Part shown: positions 1 through 9,900 of the stretch, piece after piece
Layout: each line of letters starts with the position of its first letter
How positions within the stretch are numbered: position 1 is the first letter of the stretch
Source of the DNA: Bimuria novae-zelandiae CBS 107.79
Taxonomy: Eukaryota > Ascomycota > Dothideomycetes > Pleosporales > Didymosphaeriaceae
DNA: 32,931 nt
Assembly: GCA_010015655.1 (NCBI GenBank)
Contig: ML976830.1
Coordinates: forward strand, 1-32,931
Direction of reading: 5' to 3'
Notes under the pieces: model-generated
The model's input: only the letters and a program-made list of their open reading frames with translations
Told to the model about the DNA's origin: nothing
Databases searched by the model: none
Program-made: the position numbers and the translations under genes

Positions 1-451
1 CTGGAGACTGTGCTAACTTTCGAGCTAGGTTAATTAGCTTTGCTTTTGTCTTATAGTATTTTGTATAGGAGCTAAGCCAGCGTAATGCCCAATTAACACT
101 AACACGCGGCAGGTTATTATCTCCTTTATAAACTTTAGCTAATAGCGCGTCAGCATGCTGTCGGATAAGCTCCTTTATAATACTAAATCTAACATTATTA
201 ATAGCGTCGTAGAAACGTTTAAGCGCGGATTCTTGTTTATCTAATAGTCTTTTATTAGTAGTAGGGCGAGTTAACTTATTATTAAGGCCGCGAAGGGCGC
301 GCGTAACGCGCTGGCGGAGGTAGCTTATATTGTAATCTCAACAGTATGCGGTAACATTGGGCCGCGCAACTCTACGCAGCTCTATAAGTGTGTTTTCGAC
401 GATCTTAGAGTCTTAAATGTACTGTGGGACCTCTTTCGTGACTTTAGGCAT
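1..451 (-). pseudogene. pogo-like transposase, N-terminal part, RIP-damaged and cut by window edge
   Basis: Reading the minus strand from the ATG at 451 gives a frame starting MPKVTKEVPQYI that runs to the window edge with two stops (one TAA, one TGA) and no frameshift. It carries a helix-turn-helix stretch followed by a CENP-B-type DNA-binding stretch, with LLDKQESALKRFYDAI and VSVNWALRWLSSYTK near the end, as in fungal pogo/Fot transposases. The catalytic DDE domain would lie beyond position 1. The stops fit C-to-T mutation of Gln, Arg or Trp codons. It is a different family from the pogo element at 543-2655, because the proteins do not match. The terminal repeat of this element was not found, and the 90 bp upstream of the ATG end at the TA where the next element is inserted. 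Confidence 0.7.
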
Positions 452-542
452 TTTATTTTATGTAAATTGGGCGTGTTTTGATGGCGCTGCGTGGATAGGC
501 GGTTATTTAGATTATTAAGCGTGTGCGATTATTGAGCTAGTA
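452..542. other. short spacer upstream of the minus-strand transposase
   Basis: No coding potential is seen. It probably holds the leader or terminal region of the minus-strand pogo-like element. It ends in the TA (541-542) that is duplicated at 2656-2657 by the neighbouring transposon. Confidence 0.4.
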
Positions 543-586
543 ACATGCCCGTGCGCGTGATGAGCCACTTCGCGTGATGGGCCACC
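543..586 (+). repeat. left terminal inverted repeat of the pogo-type element
   Basis: 44 bp beginning ACATGCCCGTGCGCGTGATG. It matches the reverse complement of 2612-2655 at 41 of 44 positions, and the three mismatches are transitions. The 5' flank is TA. Confidence 0.93.
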
Positions 587-630
587 CACGCTAAAACACT
601 CAAACTTCACAACCTCATAACTCTACTATT

Positions 631-2502
631 ATGGCTCTAATTAACGACGCGCTTGCAGATCTAATGTCGCTAAGCCCTAGCGAATAGTTTTCGTACTAAA
701 AAGTAGCTAAAAAGTATAGTGTTTCTCGCTTAACTTTGATGCGAAGGCACTATGCTACAACATAGCTATACGCATTAAAAATTATTAACTAACAAAAGCT
801 TGCTCCATAACAAAAGGCAGAGCTTGTTAAATATATAGAAGGACTTATAGCACGTCACCTACCACCTACAAGAGAGATAATACGAAATTTTGCGTCGATA
901 ATAGCTAAGGAGCCAGTGAGCGAGAGCTGGGTTACGCGCTTTATTAATTGGTATAGCATCTATCTTACCTCGCGATGGGCAACTGGTATGGACAGCAATC
1001 GCCACCAAGCTGACTTAGGGGATAAATATAGCCTGTATTTTAATATCCTAGGTGATAAAATTAAGGAATATGGTATTGAGCCTCGTCACACGTATAATAT
1101 GGATGAGAAAGGCTTCCTTATCGGTATCATTGGCCGATCGAAACGAGTGTTTAGCAGACGTATGTGGGAGAAGAAGGAGGTTAGAGCATCTCTATAAGAT
1201 GGCTCTTGCGAATGGATTACCCTCCTAGCATGCGTGTGCGCTGATGGATCAGCCTTGCCGCCAAGCCTTATCTACTAGTCTACTAACAAGGACATCTAAT
1301 CAAGCTGGGTTAAGGATATTGAGGCAGGAAAGCATAGCGTACACGTCTCCTCTTTACCCTTAGGCTAGACAAACAACGATATCGGCCTTGCCTGGCTTGA
1401 GCAGGTGTTTAATCGCTACACTAAGGCAAAAGCTTGACGATCCTACTGACTTCTTATCCTTAACGGCCATGGATCTTATGTTACTATGGATTTTATTAAC
1501 TATTACGACAGGAATAGGATCCTCCTAGCTATACTTCCTCCTTACTTAACGTATACGCTTTAGCCACTTGATGTGGTGCTCTTTAAGCCTCTCTTATTAG
1601 CCTACTCTGCTGAGCTCACGACCTACCTCTAAAAGAGCTAAGGCCTAGTCTTAATTAAAAAAGGAAACTTCTTCCCTCTCTTCTAAAAGGCCTGGGCAAG
1701 CTCCCTTTAGGAGGAGACGATTCTTAAGTCTTTTAAGGCTACTAGTATATTACCTTTTAACCTAGAGGTTATACTCAAAAGATTTGCCAAAACTACCCAA
1801 GATGAGCAGGAATCACGAGAGAGCTCTACGTCAGTACTTAGTGGATTTGACTGGCGTAAATTAGATCGCCTCGTACGAGCTGTAGTAGAGAATCAGGCCA
1901 GTAAAGACGCGCAGAAGCTCAGCCGCTTACTTTACCACATCTTAGTTTAAAATAAGCTACTTCACCACGAGATCAACGGGCTTAAGGAGGCACTACTAGT
2001 TAAGAAGAAGCATAAGAAGAAAGGTAAGCGTCTTAACCTTTAGCAGCGTTAAGAGTACCATGGGGGAGCAGTCCTCTGGTCACCGAGGAAGGTCAGGGAG
2101 GCTCGTGTACGCTAGTCTGTAAAGGAGCAAGAGGAAAAGGAGCAAAAGCTTCGAAAAGCAGAGATAGCTGAGTTAAGGAAGGCAGCTAAGCTGTACAAGG
2201 AGAAAATTGCAGAGGAGAAGCGTGTGGGGCGGGAGGCCGCCAAGGTAGCTAGGGAGAAGGAGAGGGCTGAGAAGGCAGCAGAGCGCGCTCGCTAGAAAGA
2301 GGCTCGTGACGCAGCAAAAGCTCTACAATCTACCCAGAAGGGTAAGAAAAAAGCCTCGCAGCCACCTACACAAAGTAACAAGCGCCAGAAACGTGTGGTT
2401 GACGCTGTAGCTACTAAGGAAGCCTTAGGTGCCGTATTAGTAGCTCCACCCAAGACCACGCGGCGCGGTCGCAACGTTAAGCTTCCAAGTAAATATAAAT
2501 AG
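631..2502 (+). pseudogene. pogo/Fot transposase (CENP-B-type DNA binding plus DDE), RIP-damaged
   Basis: ATG at 631 and TAG at 2500-2502 are in the same frame, giving 623 codons without a net indel but with about 20 internal stops. The longest clean stretch is 916-1197. Domains in order: an N-terminal helix-turn-helix; a CENP-B-like segment (about residues 65-115, ESWVTRFINWYSIYLTSRW); a DDE domain with the first acidic residue in YNMDEKGFLIG; the second region, where the expected LDGH now reads LNGHGSY; and the third acid in the motif reading stop-PLDVVLFKPL (LQPLDV before mutation). A long Lys/Glu/Arg/Ala-rich tail, probably coiled coil, follows. The second catalytic Asp is changed to Asn (GAC to AAC), a C-to-T change on the opposite strand. 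The protein would have cut and pasted this element at TA sites; it cannot be made now. Confidence 0.9.
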
Positions 2503-2611
2503 CACAGGTTAATTGCAAGTATTAATATAGTACTTCTATAAAGAAATCTCGTGATAATAGCTACTGTGTGTAGCTCTACAGCCTCGTTTCTCGTAGAGAT
2601 GTTTTGGTGTT

Positions 2612-2655
2612 GGTGGCCCATCACGCGAAGTGGCTTATCACGCGCACGGACACGT
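2612..2655 (-). repeat. right terminal inverted repeat of the pogo-type element
   Basis: Inverted partner of 543-586 (41/44 identical). It is followed directly by TA at 2656-2657. Confidence 0.93.
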
Positions 2656-2658
2656 TAG

Positions 2659-2677
2659 GGCCGTGCGGAGCACGGCC
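2659..2677. repeat. perfect 8-bp hairpin followed by a T run
   Basis: GGCCGTGC and GCACGGCC flank a GGA loop, and TTTTT follows. It lies 2 bp past the TA duplication of the pogo element and just before the Tc1-like remnant, so it may be part of an element end. It resembles a bacterial intrinsic terminator, but the setting is eukaryotic and no such role is claimed. Confidence 0.6.
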
Positions 2678-2714
2678 TTTTTCGGAGAAAAACTGAGAAT
2701 TAGCCATTGGGGCC

Positions 2715-4078
2715 GAGTACAACCTCACTTTCCCAGAAATCGCCACTAATTTAGGTATAATTAACTACGCATATAGTAAGGCATTTTAACGCGTTAAAGA
2801 TACTGTAAAGGTTAACTTACTATAGGAATTGCTAGCTATAACACCTATAGTTAAGTAGTCTCCTCCTAGCAGACCTATAAAGGTACGTGATGGCTCTACG
2901 CTAAGCGCAAGACTACGGCATAATATTATCGTATATAGTACCTATTGGGTGCATAACGCTGTTAGAGACCTCTACGCAAAAGCTAGTATTACACTTAGTA
3001 AGAATATAGTCTATAATATTACTAGGGAGCACCGCGACAAGTAGCACCTATACGTAATAACTTATAAAGTATAATCTAAAAAACTAGCGCTTAGTAGCAA
3101 CGACGAGGACTAATAACTATAGTACTATGCCTAGCTTAAGGCTAAAAATAACTTACACTTTCTACGTATTATATTTGTTTATTATAATAAGACCTCTAAG
3201 TCTATTAGCGGGAGCAATATACGTAGCGGAAAGTAAAGGATTTTAAGATTAGTTAGATAAGATAGTAACGTCTACGTACTGCCTACAACGCCACCTAAAT
3301 TTAGTCTTATAATCTACGCTACTACTTTAACTAATACTACTTGCTCTTATTAACGCCCTTGCGTTGTTTAGGCTTAAGACAACGATATAAGCTATAAAGA
3401 CCTTATATAACGCGACTCCTATATAAATAATATAGTAAAAGAGGCCCTTAAGGTTAAACGCTCTCGCGCGACTGTCGCTAGCACTTATAAGGAGTAGTAA
3501 CTATAGGAAATTAACTATAATATTGCCTATAATAATAGTTAACGCTAAGCTACTAATAAGGCTACTAGTAAGAAAGGTGGAGCTTTTCGCGCAGGTATTA
3601 AGAAACCTCTTACTATAGAAAGTTCTTTAAAATAGAGGAGTTTGTATGTAAAGGAGGAAAGGGCATAAACGGCATTTAGTACGTAGAGAATATACTTAAG
3701 AAACACCTATTTCTTTATTACTATACTATACGCGATAATAACTAAGGCGTAGCTGTTTATTTAATTTAAGATAACGTTTACCTACACTTACTAGGCCTCC
3801 GGTACTACTAGCCAGAAATTAAAGCTCTAGGAATTAAGTTTGGCCCTCAGCCTCCCAATTCACCCGACTTACACCCAATTAAGCGCTGTTTTGGGCGTCT
3901 AGAAGGTTTTTTGGCAAGTTACGAATGCCTATCAAGTTCCAAGGAGGCCAAAAAGGAGGTCTGGCAAGGTGATAAGACACTCAGGCAGTATATGGCCGAA
4001 AAGCTTCATCCCACCTACTTTATGCGCGTTGCAGAGCTCTGCGAGGACGCAGGTAACCAGAACAACTTTACAGCATAA
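2715..4078 (+). pseudogene. Tc1/mariner-type transposase, RIP-damaged
   Basis: The 3' end is clear: the frame carrying PPNSPDLHPIKRCFGRLEG (about 3851-3907) is the third-acid region of Tc1/mariner DDE transposases (usually SPDLNPIE), and it runs cleanly to TAA at 4076-4078. Upstream in the same frame is a stop followed by DNVYLH, matching the QDNAPxH second-acid motif with Gln turned into a stop. Near 3167-3200 the expected S-D-E region of the first acid reads YNKTSKS, so Asp and Glu appear changed to Asn and Lys. The likely N-terminal DNA-binding part starts near 2715 in a different frame, so at least one indel has occurred. No start codon or terminal inverted repeats could be identified. 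The ends are much less mutated than the middle (about 2751-3836). Confidence 0.75.
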
Positions 4079-4358
4079 TTAGAACATCTTATTTGGGTGT
4101 ATTTGCTCATACTTTAGATGGAATCAAGATGCCCGACTTTTAAAGTTATTACCCCTGCAGGAATCCCTGCTGCACGTGACGGCCGACTTTATTGAGATTA
4201 CCCTTTGTAAGCTTAGTTGAGATTATAATTTCGCGCCTAAATAGGTATAAATAAGCATCTTATTAGCACTAGTAAGGGTTAATTTAGCTAGGGCTATCTT
4301 ACGAGATAGGACCTCTATTTATGACGTCGAGATCACGCTTAAACCGAACACGACATTA

Positions 4359-4401
4359 ATTTCATCTCAGTCTACCCACTTTTGGTATAGTGAGATGAAA
4401 T
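4359..4401. repeat. inverted repeat with 11-bp arms
   Basis: ATTTCATCTCA (4359-4369) and TGAGATGAAAT (4391-4401) are perfect inverted arms around a 21-nt loop. It could be a remnant of a transposon end or a hairpin-forming site in the upstream region of the F-box gene. No known element was recognised. Confidence 0.65.
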
Positions 4402-4531
4402 CAAGGTTGAGATTACGGCCACCAAACAGGCCCTAAAGAGCTTAAGCTGCGATTGTAACATTACCCCACCTCTTAAGGTTATCGGCCCGATACCCCGGTA
4501 CCTCGTGACCTGCCGCGGCGCTGTCGGAGTG

Positions 4532-4537
4532 TATAAA
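4532..4537 (+). promoter_or_regulatory. possible TATA box of the F-box gene
   Basis: TATAAA about 215 bp upstream of the ATG at 4747. The distance is long but allows a 5' UTR of normal fungal size. Support is positional only. Confidence 0.3.
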
Positions 4538-4746
4538 GGTGGGCGCTTCCCCAAACTCGCTTAGAGTATTGTATCCTCCGCGCCCCAGCCTTCCTAACCA
4601 TACCCAAGGTATGAAATCATTCCCGCAAGATCCTCAGGGAGAACTGGCCGGTTGTGCTAAAGAAGAACTTTTACCGAGGAATGCTCTCAGCAGCGTAGTG
4701 ATTGTTCAACAAATTTCCACACATTGCAACTACGGTAGCTTCTATT

Positions 4747-6300
4747 ATGGATCGTATTCCTGTTGAGCTTCGAAACGAAGTTCTCACATACCTGGGCCTA
4801 TCCGACCTCAAACATGTCCGACTTCTCAATCGTTCTTTCAACGCATTGGCGACTCCACTTTGTTTTACAACAATCCAATTCGACCTAAGGGAAGGTATTG
4901 AGCATATAGTCGGCATTGCTTCCGACGATCGGCTGGCCCCCCACGTGCGAAAGATGGTCCTCAAAACCAGGCCACTATTAAGAAAATTCGAAGGCTTATC
5001 TGGAATGCAACGAGCTATGTCGCTTCCAGGTGACCCTAGCCCTTTTAATGCGGATACCTACGATAGCGACGATGGCCTCTTGTCGTATGAAGAGTGGCAA
5101 GGCCTACCCCTTGAGGAGAAAGAATCTTGGTATGAGCTTTATGAGGCTGATCGCAGAGGGGATGAGGATACGGCGCGCCGTTTATCCAGTCATCTCTATT
5201 TTCGCAAATTCGGCTGCGTTCAACGAGAGCTGGTCCACCCGAGAAGGGCGCCGCCGTCGCCGACCAACGAGCCACCAGAAAAAGCCTCCGCGCTTGGGCA
5301 ACTAGACGAAGCGGTAAAGAAACTCACTCATTTGGCCGTGTTGGAACATCAGCCTGGTTTCATGTTCGAAATGGACTCGATTTCTCGATGGAGAAAGCTA
5401 CGCTTTAACTTAGGCCTGCTCATATGCGATACCCAGGACGATGATGATCAAGATATGGAGGCATTGCAGTTGTCAATTATTCTTAGCGCCCTTGGTTGGG
5501 GCCAATGTCGGGTCCAGTCCATGGACTTGTATATCGGCGGTCCGGCATTTTGGAGCGCAGACCGCTTGCGAGACTTGTGGCAAGGTGAGGGCCACGCCAG
5601 GGTCAGGGGACTGCGGACAGCCCTCGGAGACGCCAAAGCAGCAGACGAGGAAGTACACCGTCAAGTCTCGGAGCTTAGTGATGGAAGAGGACGTTACGCA
5701 AGACAGCTCTTCATCATGGAAACTACTTTCACTTACCTTACCCATATCGACCTGTCTATCTCTGAAGATGACGATGAAAGCTTCATTACTTTGGTAGACC
5801 CATTGTTCGAGTTTCTCTGTTGCTGCGAGAAGCTTGAAACGGCACGCTTCGTGTTTGGCAGATTAGTTGATGGTGTTCTCCTCCCCGGTAGTGATTCTGA
5901 AGCAGATGGCCCGAAAAAGTTGCTTGCTCTACTTGCCGAGAAGAAGCCATGGCGTAAGCTCCGCACTCTTGAGCTGGAGGTCCCTACGGATGAAGACAGC
6001 CTTCTTAGTTTCTTATCCTCGCTTACCACTCTTCGTCGTCTCGCACTGTCGAACCTAACACTTTTACGTTCTGGAGGATTCTTGACGCATACAATTTTAC
6101 GTATTGCGAACTGCCTTGAACTGGATAGCTTAGAGATATCCAACGCCTTGGATTACAGCGGCCCTCAAAACCGGCAATGGAAGTTAGAGGAAAGAACGTT
6201 CAACAAAAGCCAGTTACTAGGAATCAAAGAGCGAATGCAGACGTCAAGTTCAGCTCAGGGCATACGGTTACCGAGTCGTTTTCAATCCCAACCAGGTTGA
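4747..6300 (+). CDS. F-box protein, likely SCF ubiquitin-ligase adaptor
   Basis: Intact 517-residue frame with no stop and no need for an intron. The frame is open upstream to 4702, but the codon there is TTG. The first ATG is 4747, with A at -3, and it places an F-box at the very N-terminus, as is common in fungal F-box proteins. Residues 1-45 (MDRIPVELRNEVLTYLGLSD onward) show the LP.EL...IL.YL...DL...R.VN..F pattern used to bind Skp1. Residues 90-150 are acidic. The C-terminal 150 residues have Leu-rich stretches (LRTLELEV, LRRLALSNL, LDSLEISN) that look like leucine-rich repeats used to bind a substrate. It is the only gene in the window with normal codon use and no RIP marks. Its last codons and stop fall in a fragment derived from the TLH gene (6281-6326), so the natural C-terminus may be altered. 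The target is unknown. Confidence 0.85.
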   Translation: MDRIPVELRNEVLTYLGLSDLKHVRLLNRSFNALATPLCFTTIQFDLREGIEHIVGIASDDRLAPHVRKMVLKTRPLLRKFEGLSGMQRAMSLPGDPSPFNADTYDSDDGLLSYEEWQGLPLEEKESWYELYEADRRGDEDTARRLSSHLYFRKFGCVQRELVHPRRAPPSPTNEPPEKASALGQLDEAVKKLTHLAVLEHQPGFMFEMDSISRWRKLRFNLGLLICDTQDDDDQDMEALQLSIILSALGWGQCRVQSMDLYIGGPAFWSADRLRDLWQGEGHARVRGLRTALGDAKAADEEVHRQVSELSDGRGRYARQLFIMETTFTYLTHIDLSISEDDDESFITLVDPLFEFLCCCEKLETARFVFGRLVDGVLLPGSDSEADGPKKLLALLAEKKPWRKLRTLELEVPTDEDSLLSFLSSLTTLRRLALSNLTLLRSGGFLTHTILRIANCLELDSLEISNALDYSGPQNRQWKLEERTFNKSQLLGIKERMQTSSSAQGIRLPSRFQSQPG

Positions 6301-6326
6301 GGTGTTCCGGGCGGAGACGGCGCGGA
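6281..6326 (+). repeat. 46-bp fragment of the telomere-linked helicase gene
   Basis: Matches 17171-17216 of helicase copy A at 38 of 46 positions, with all eight differences being transitions; copy D (around 30980-31025) matches similarly. In the helicase frame it reads FNPNQVEVFRAETAR, the segment between the helicase lobes. The F-box frame crosses it one frame off and stops inside it at 6298-6300. It is less mutated than the full copies, with Gln CAG where copy D has TAG, so it shows the sequence before RIP. Confidence 0.75.
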
Positions 6327-6928
6327 TATCGTATGCCAAAGAAGCGCAAGATTCACAACAACATTTTCCCTAAGGATGAACAAGATAAAGAACCTGAGGA
6401 GGGATCCGTTCAAGACTTCGAGGTGCGATCCCGTCGAGACTTCAAGGACCACCCAAATCTCGAAGTCAATAAGTTCGAATACCCCTGTACCCTATCACTA
6501 ATGGGCGAAGGGTGTCCGATTACATGGCCCTTTTGTACACGCGAAGGTAGCTGGCGCAACCCTACACAAAGAGACTTTGCCAGCAGTCCGGTTCATCCGC
6601 ACGATTCCGGGCGGGACAAAGGGCGACTCTCCTTACTCAACGGAAATAGATTAGCGTCTTAACGTAAGACGTAAGGATAAAAGAGCCTTACATTCTTGCA
6701 TAGACACAGCAGAAGAATCCATCGCTTTTCTATCTCATCAAGATTACCCTTCAATCTAACAAAGGGATTAACGGCCATGGCCCTTAATCCTCGGCGAAAA
6801 TCGAAGGGATTAAAGGCGTTCTGGCTCATGATATACGAAAACTTCGTATTCTGATACTGCGCATCAAGCTGCACATCGCAGTGAGTTTGTAGCCCGAAAA
6901 CAGGCGTGGTTGTGGACGTTGGGGTTAT
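6327..6928. other. spacer between F-box gene and TLH-like pseudogene
   Basis: No recognised gene. A 161-codon frame begins at an ATG at 6177 inside the F-box gene and ends at 6662. Its protein is basic, has a PKKRKIHNN stretch resembling a nuclear localisation signal, and matches nothing I know. It may be chance or the remains of an exon. The rest is unremarkable sequence with normal CA and TG content, containing the palindrome at 6765-6790. Confidence 0.4.
6765..6790. repeat. 26-bp near-perfect palindrome
   Basis: GGATTAA, then C, GGCCATGGCC, C, then TTAATCC: 24 of 26 positions are self-complementary, the only mismatch being a C/C pair. The half site AAGGGATTAA recurs at about 6803. It lies about 140 bp upstream of the first ATG of the TLH-like frame and could be a binding site for a dimeric factor; this is inference. 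Confidence 0.6.
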
Positions 6929-9900
6929 ATGTTTGTTGGACCACGACCGCCGGACGAGGTGGCAGGGAACACCAACCAACCCACCAAGCGGAACACCAAC
7001 CAGAGAATAACGGCGAGATGTCCCTCGACAATGCAGGAAGTTGCGGAAGCTTTAGATGAGGACGAGGCAGACAGCGATGACGCGTCCACGATTTCTGACA
7101 GTAGCGAATTCTCGCTCGGAAGCCAGCTCGAACAAGATCTGAACGAGTTTGAGGCCAACACATCAGATTGCGAGCTCGAGGAAGCGTCTGGTGACCTAAG
7201 GCCTATGGCAAGGCGTCTTGTTAGCTCTCTGCATGACAGGCCCATCAGCAGCCCAAGGGAAGATGAGGCCGTGACAACGACGGAAAGAGAGAAGGGCTTG
7301 GGGCTCGAGGCAGCGCTGGAAGACCTGATGCTGCGCTTTGGGTACTTCCTCGTGACCGAAGAATACGAAGATGGCAACTCTTCCTCTACTCTTCTCGTAT
7401 ACTTCAGTGGCATCCTTGGAATTTCGATTGATGGTTCAACTTTCGAGAGACCTTCGAATTATACATCGAAGTTGTCGGCGTTAATCTACTGCAGCCGACT
7501 GCTTATCATCGAGTCCACCCTTCCTCGCTTCGCACACCAGTATATAGGATGGCCAGCGCGGCTCCGGTACAATTAGTTAGAACAGCTTAACAGAGTGCGC
7601 AGAGCTAAGATGTGCCTCGGATTACAAGCACCAATGGACGAGTTTTTAAGCCTACGCAACTATGGACGAGCGATCAGTCGATCTGATGGGCCAGCCTTCC
7701 GGGTGACCTGGAGTCAGGACGCTGACATAGTGTCTTGGGCCGGAGTAGACTTTTCCATGGATTAGTTTCGAAAGATCAGCCACGATACTATTGATTGTGC
7801 CACAGCTGTCTGCAGACAAATGATGTACGAGTGGTGTCCTGAGTCCGATCTGACACGCATCCGCGACAGGCTGTCTAACACCACTCTCGGCTACTCGTTC
7901 GTAGCTGATCCTGCTAACGGTCTGGGAGAAGCGTACCTTGAGCTTTCTAGAAGAGCATGCCTGGCGACCGCGAACGGTCTGATGACGGATGACGATTGGG
8001 ATTCAGTCGCGGTCCGCCGCTACCTTGATCGGTACGATCATTTGACACACTTCCTAGTCCTATTGGTCTACCTTGTTGGCGGGCAAGCCCCGAGAGGAAC
8101 TGAGCTCTTTGCTTTGGAGCATTGCAATGGAGCTTCGACGTCTCGCGGAGTTTGCGTCTACGCTGGCAAGATGGCCCTGATTAGTCGACACCACAAGGCT
8201 CGCCGCACGACCAATAGCGAGTTTTAAGTGGTCAGGTTCCTTCCTAAAGAGCCGAGCAAGATCCTGTATCACTATCTGGTGTTCATTCGGCCCTTCGCTT
8301 GCATGCTGTTCCGAATCTGCTATAACATGGACGCCGAAAGTACGCTTTTGTTTTCCTCTCCAGTCAGACCAAGGGAGCCTATCAAAACATCCATTCTATC
8401 GAAAATACTTCGTGGGCAGACCATCAGCACGCTTGGGTTCCCTGTGGGTGTGCAGGTGTATCGACAGCTCTCAATTGCAATCACAGAAAAGCACGTTAAA
8501 CAAATTGCGAATCCCTTCAATCAACATGACGACAAGAGTAAAGAAGCGGACATCAACGTGTCATTCGCGTGGCAAAGTGGGCATCGCCCTCTGCAAAGAG
8601 GGACGACGTACGGACTAGACGGTGCTTTCCCTAATAGTCTCCAGCCCGCACTCTTGCGCGTTTACGAATAGGCATCAAACGAATGGCACGAATTCTTGCA
8701 GCTGCAACGTACTGACATCAGTGCCTCTTCCAACACGGGAGAGAGACAAAGGCGAGGGGTTCAGTCATCTGTAGACTATGGACCTTCGAAACGGCGCCGC
8801 ACTGCTAGCCCTCCGAAGCACGTAGAACACCCACCCTTGCAGGACCACCATACATTGCTTCAACACAGCAAGCACAAGACCGGAAACGGCCCTTGGGCCA
8901 CAGCAACCGAAGCTGCCTTCTATAGAACTGCCCCAAGAATCTTTTGGTCCGGGTCCGTGCCTATCTTTGGCCGTCCAAGTCCTCTTGAGCGTGATAGTGT
9001 GCTTGAGGAGAGGAAGCTAATCTCTGCTCACGTAAAGAGCCAAGAAGCAGAAGCGAACAAAGACTTCGATACCCCCCACCGTTTACATGGTATCGGGGAA
9101 GCATTTGTGCGGTGGGCAAACGTTGGTTGCCAGCTATGTTACGCAAGCACCGGGGAGCTGGAACCAGACCACGACCTAGAACATTGCAGACGACGAGATG
9201 CCTCTAACAAGGCTCGAAAGATCTTCAATTGGCTCCAAGACCTGAAGCTTCCACGGCTCGTGCCTGGCATCGGAGCTTGTAGCCTATGCTCAATGACTGA
9301 TTTCCCCTGCGGGGATGTCATTGCCGGAATAAGGTCGGATGAAGCAGATTGTGATGAGGTGAAACAGCACTGGGCAAACCTTCTAAAGAGATCGCCCTTT
9401 GGCGATGGCGAATGCCAAAACAAGCCTGTGGTAAAGAGGACAATTGCAGCACTTTGTGCTTACGACAATTAAATTCTTGGAAAGTACTTGTCGGAGCGAC
9501 TGCGCGATGAAAATGATGTGGATTTCATGGCGCAAAATTTGGTGGCTTTCTGGTTCGAAAGACGTGTCAGTTTCCGCGACAATAGCGTCTTGAGATTACT
9601 GTTTGTCTTTGAACTGCTAACATTAGCTTTTAATTTTAGAAGGTTAGTATCTGCAGCAGTAAAGGAGCCGCGCAAGATTGAAGACCTTCCGTGTCTGTAT
9701 AAGCAGGGTTGGGATGACGACGACGAGTTGCAGGGCTGGCAAAACACATTGAAGTGGTGGGTTAGTAAATGTGGGTTCTGCGCAGGGCGCGGACTGAGTG
9801 GTTGGAAGATTAATCACACCTTGGGTGAGTGCAGCCAGGGTGGGGCGAAGCAGCGAACCCTTCGAATAGGCGAAGCAATATTTGGAGAGGGGATCGAAGC

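Larger units (their letters stand above)
543..2655 (+). mobile_element. pogo/Fot-type DNA transposon, full length, RIP-inactivated
   Basis: A 2,113-bp element bounded by 44-bp terminal inverted repeats and flanked by TA on both sides (541-542 and 2656-2657), the target duplication expected of Tc1/mariner/pogo elements. It contains one transposase frame on the plus strand (631-2502). The two ends differ at only three positions, all transitions, which fits RIP rather than long neutral decay. The element is structurally complete but its transposase has about twenty in-frame stops, so it can only move if a transposase is supplied from elsewhere. Confidence 0.9.
4079..4746. other. intergenic region with putative F-box gene promoter
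   Basis: No coding stretch is convincing here. The first part is probably the 3' end of the Tc1-like element. A 9-bp sequence TTGAGATTA recurs three times near 4192-4416. Base composition returns to normal (CA and TG are present) towards the F-box gene. Short reading frames on both strands here have no recognisable features. Confidence 0.5.

Noticed and set aside
916..1197. 93-codon frame as a separate gene
   Set aside because: It starts with GTG and is the longest stop-free part of the pogo transposase frame (631-2502).
2292..2624. Minus-strand ORF of 110 codons
   Set aside because: Antisense of the basic coiled-coil tail of the pogo transposase, running into its terminal repeat.
2659..2690. 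Intrinsic transcription terminator (hairpin plus T run)
   Set aside because: The sequence is fungal; the hairpin is more likely part of a transposon end.
4702..4746. Upstream start for the F-box protein
   Set aside because: The codon at 4702 is TTG. The first ATG in frame is 4747 and begins the F-box directly.
6460..6490. tRNA T-arm-like AGTTCGAATACC
   Set aside because: No matching acceptor, D or anticodon arms around it.
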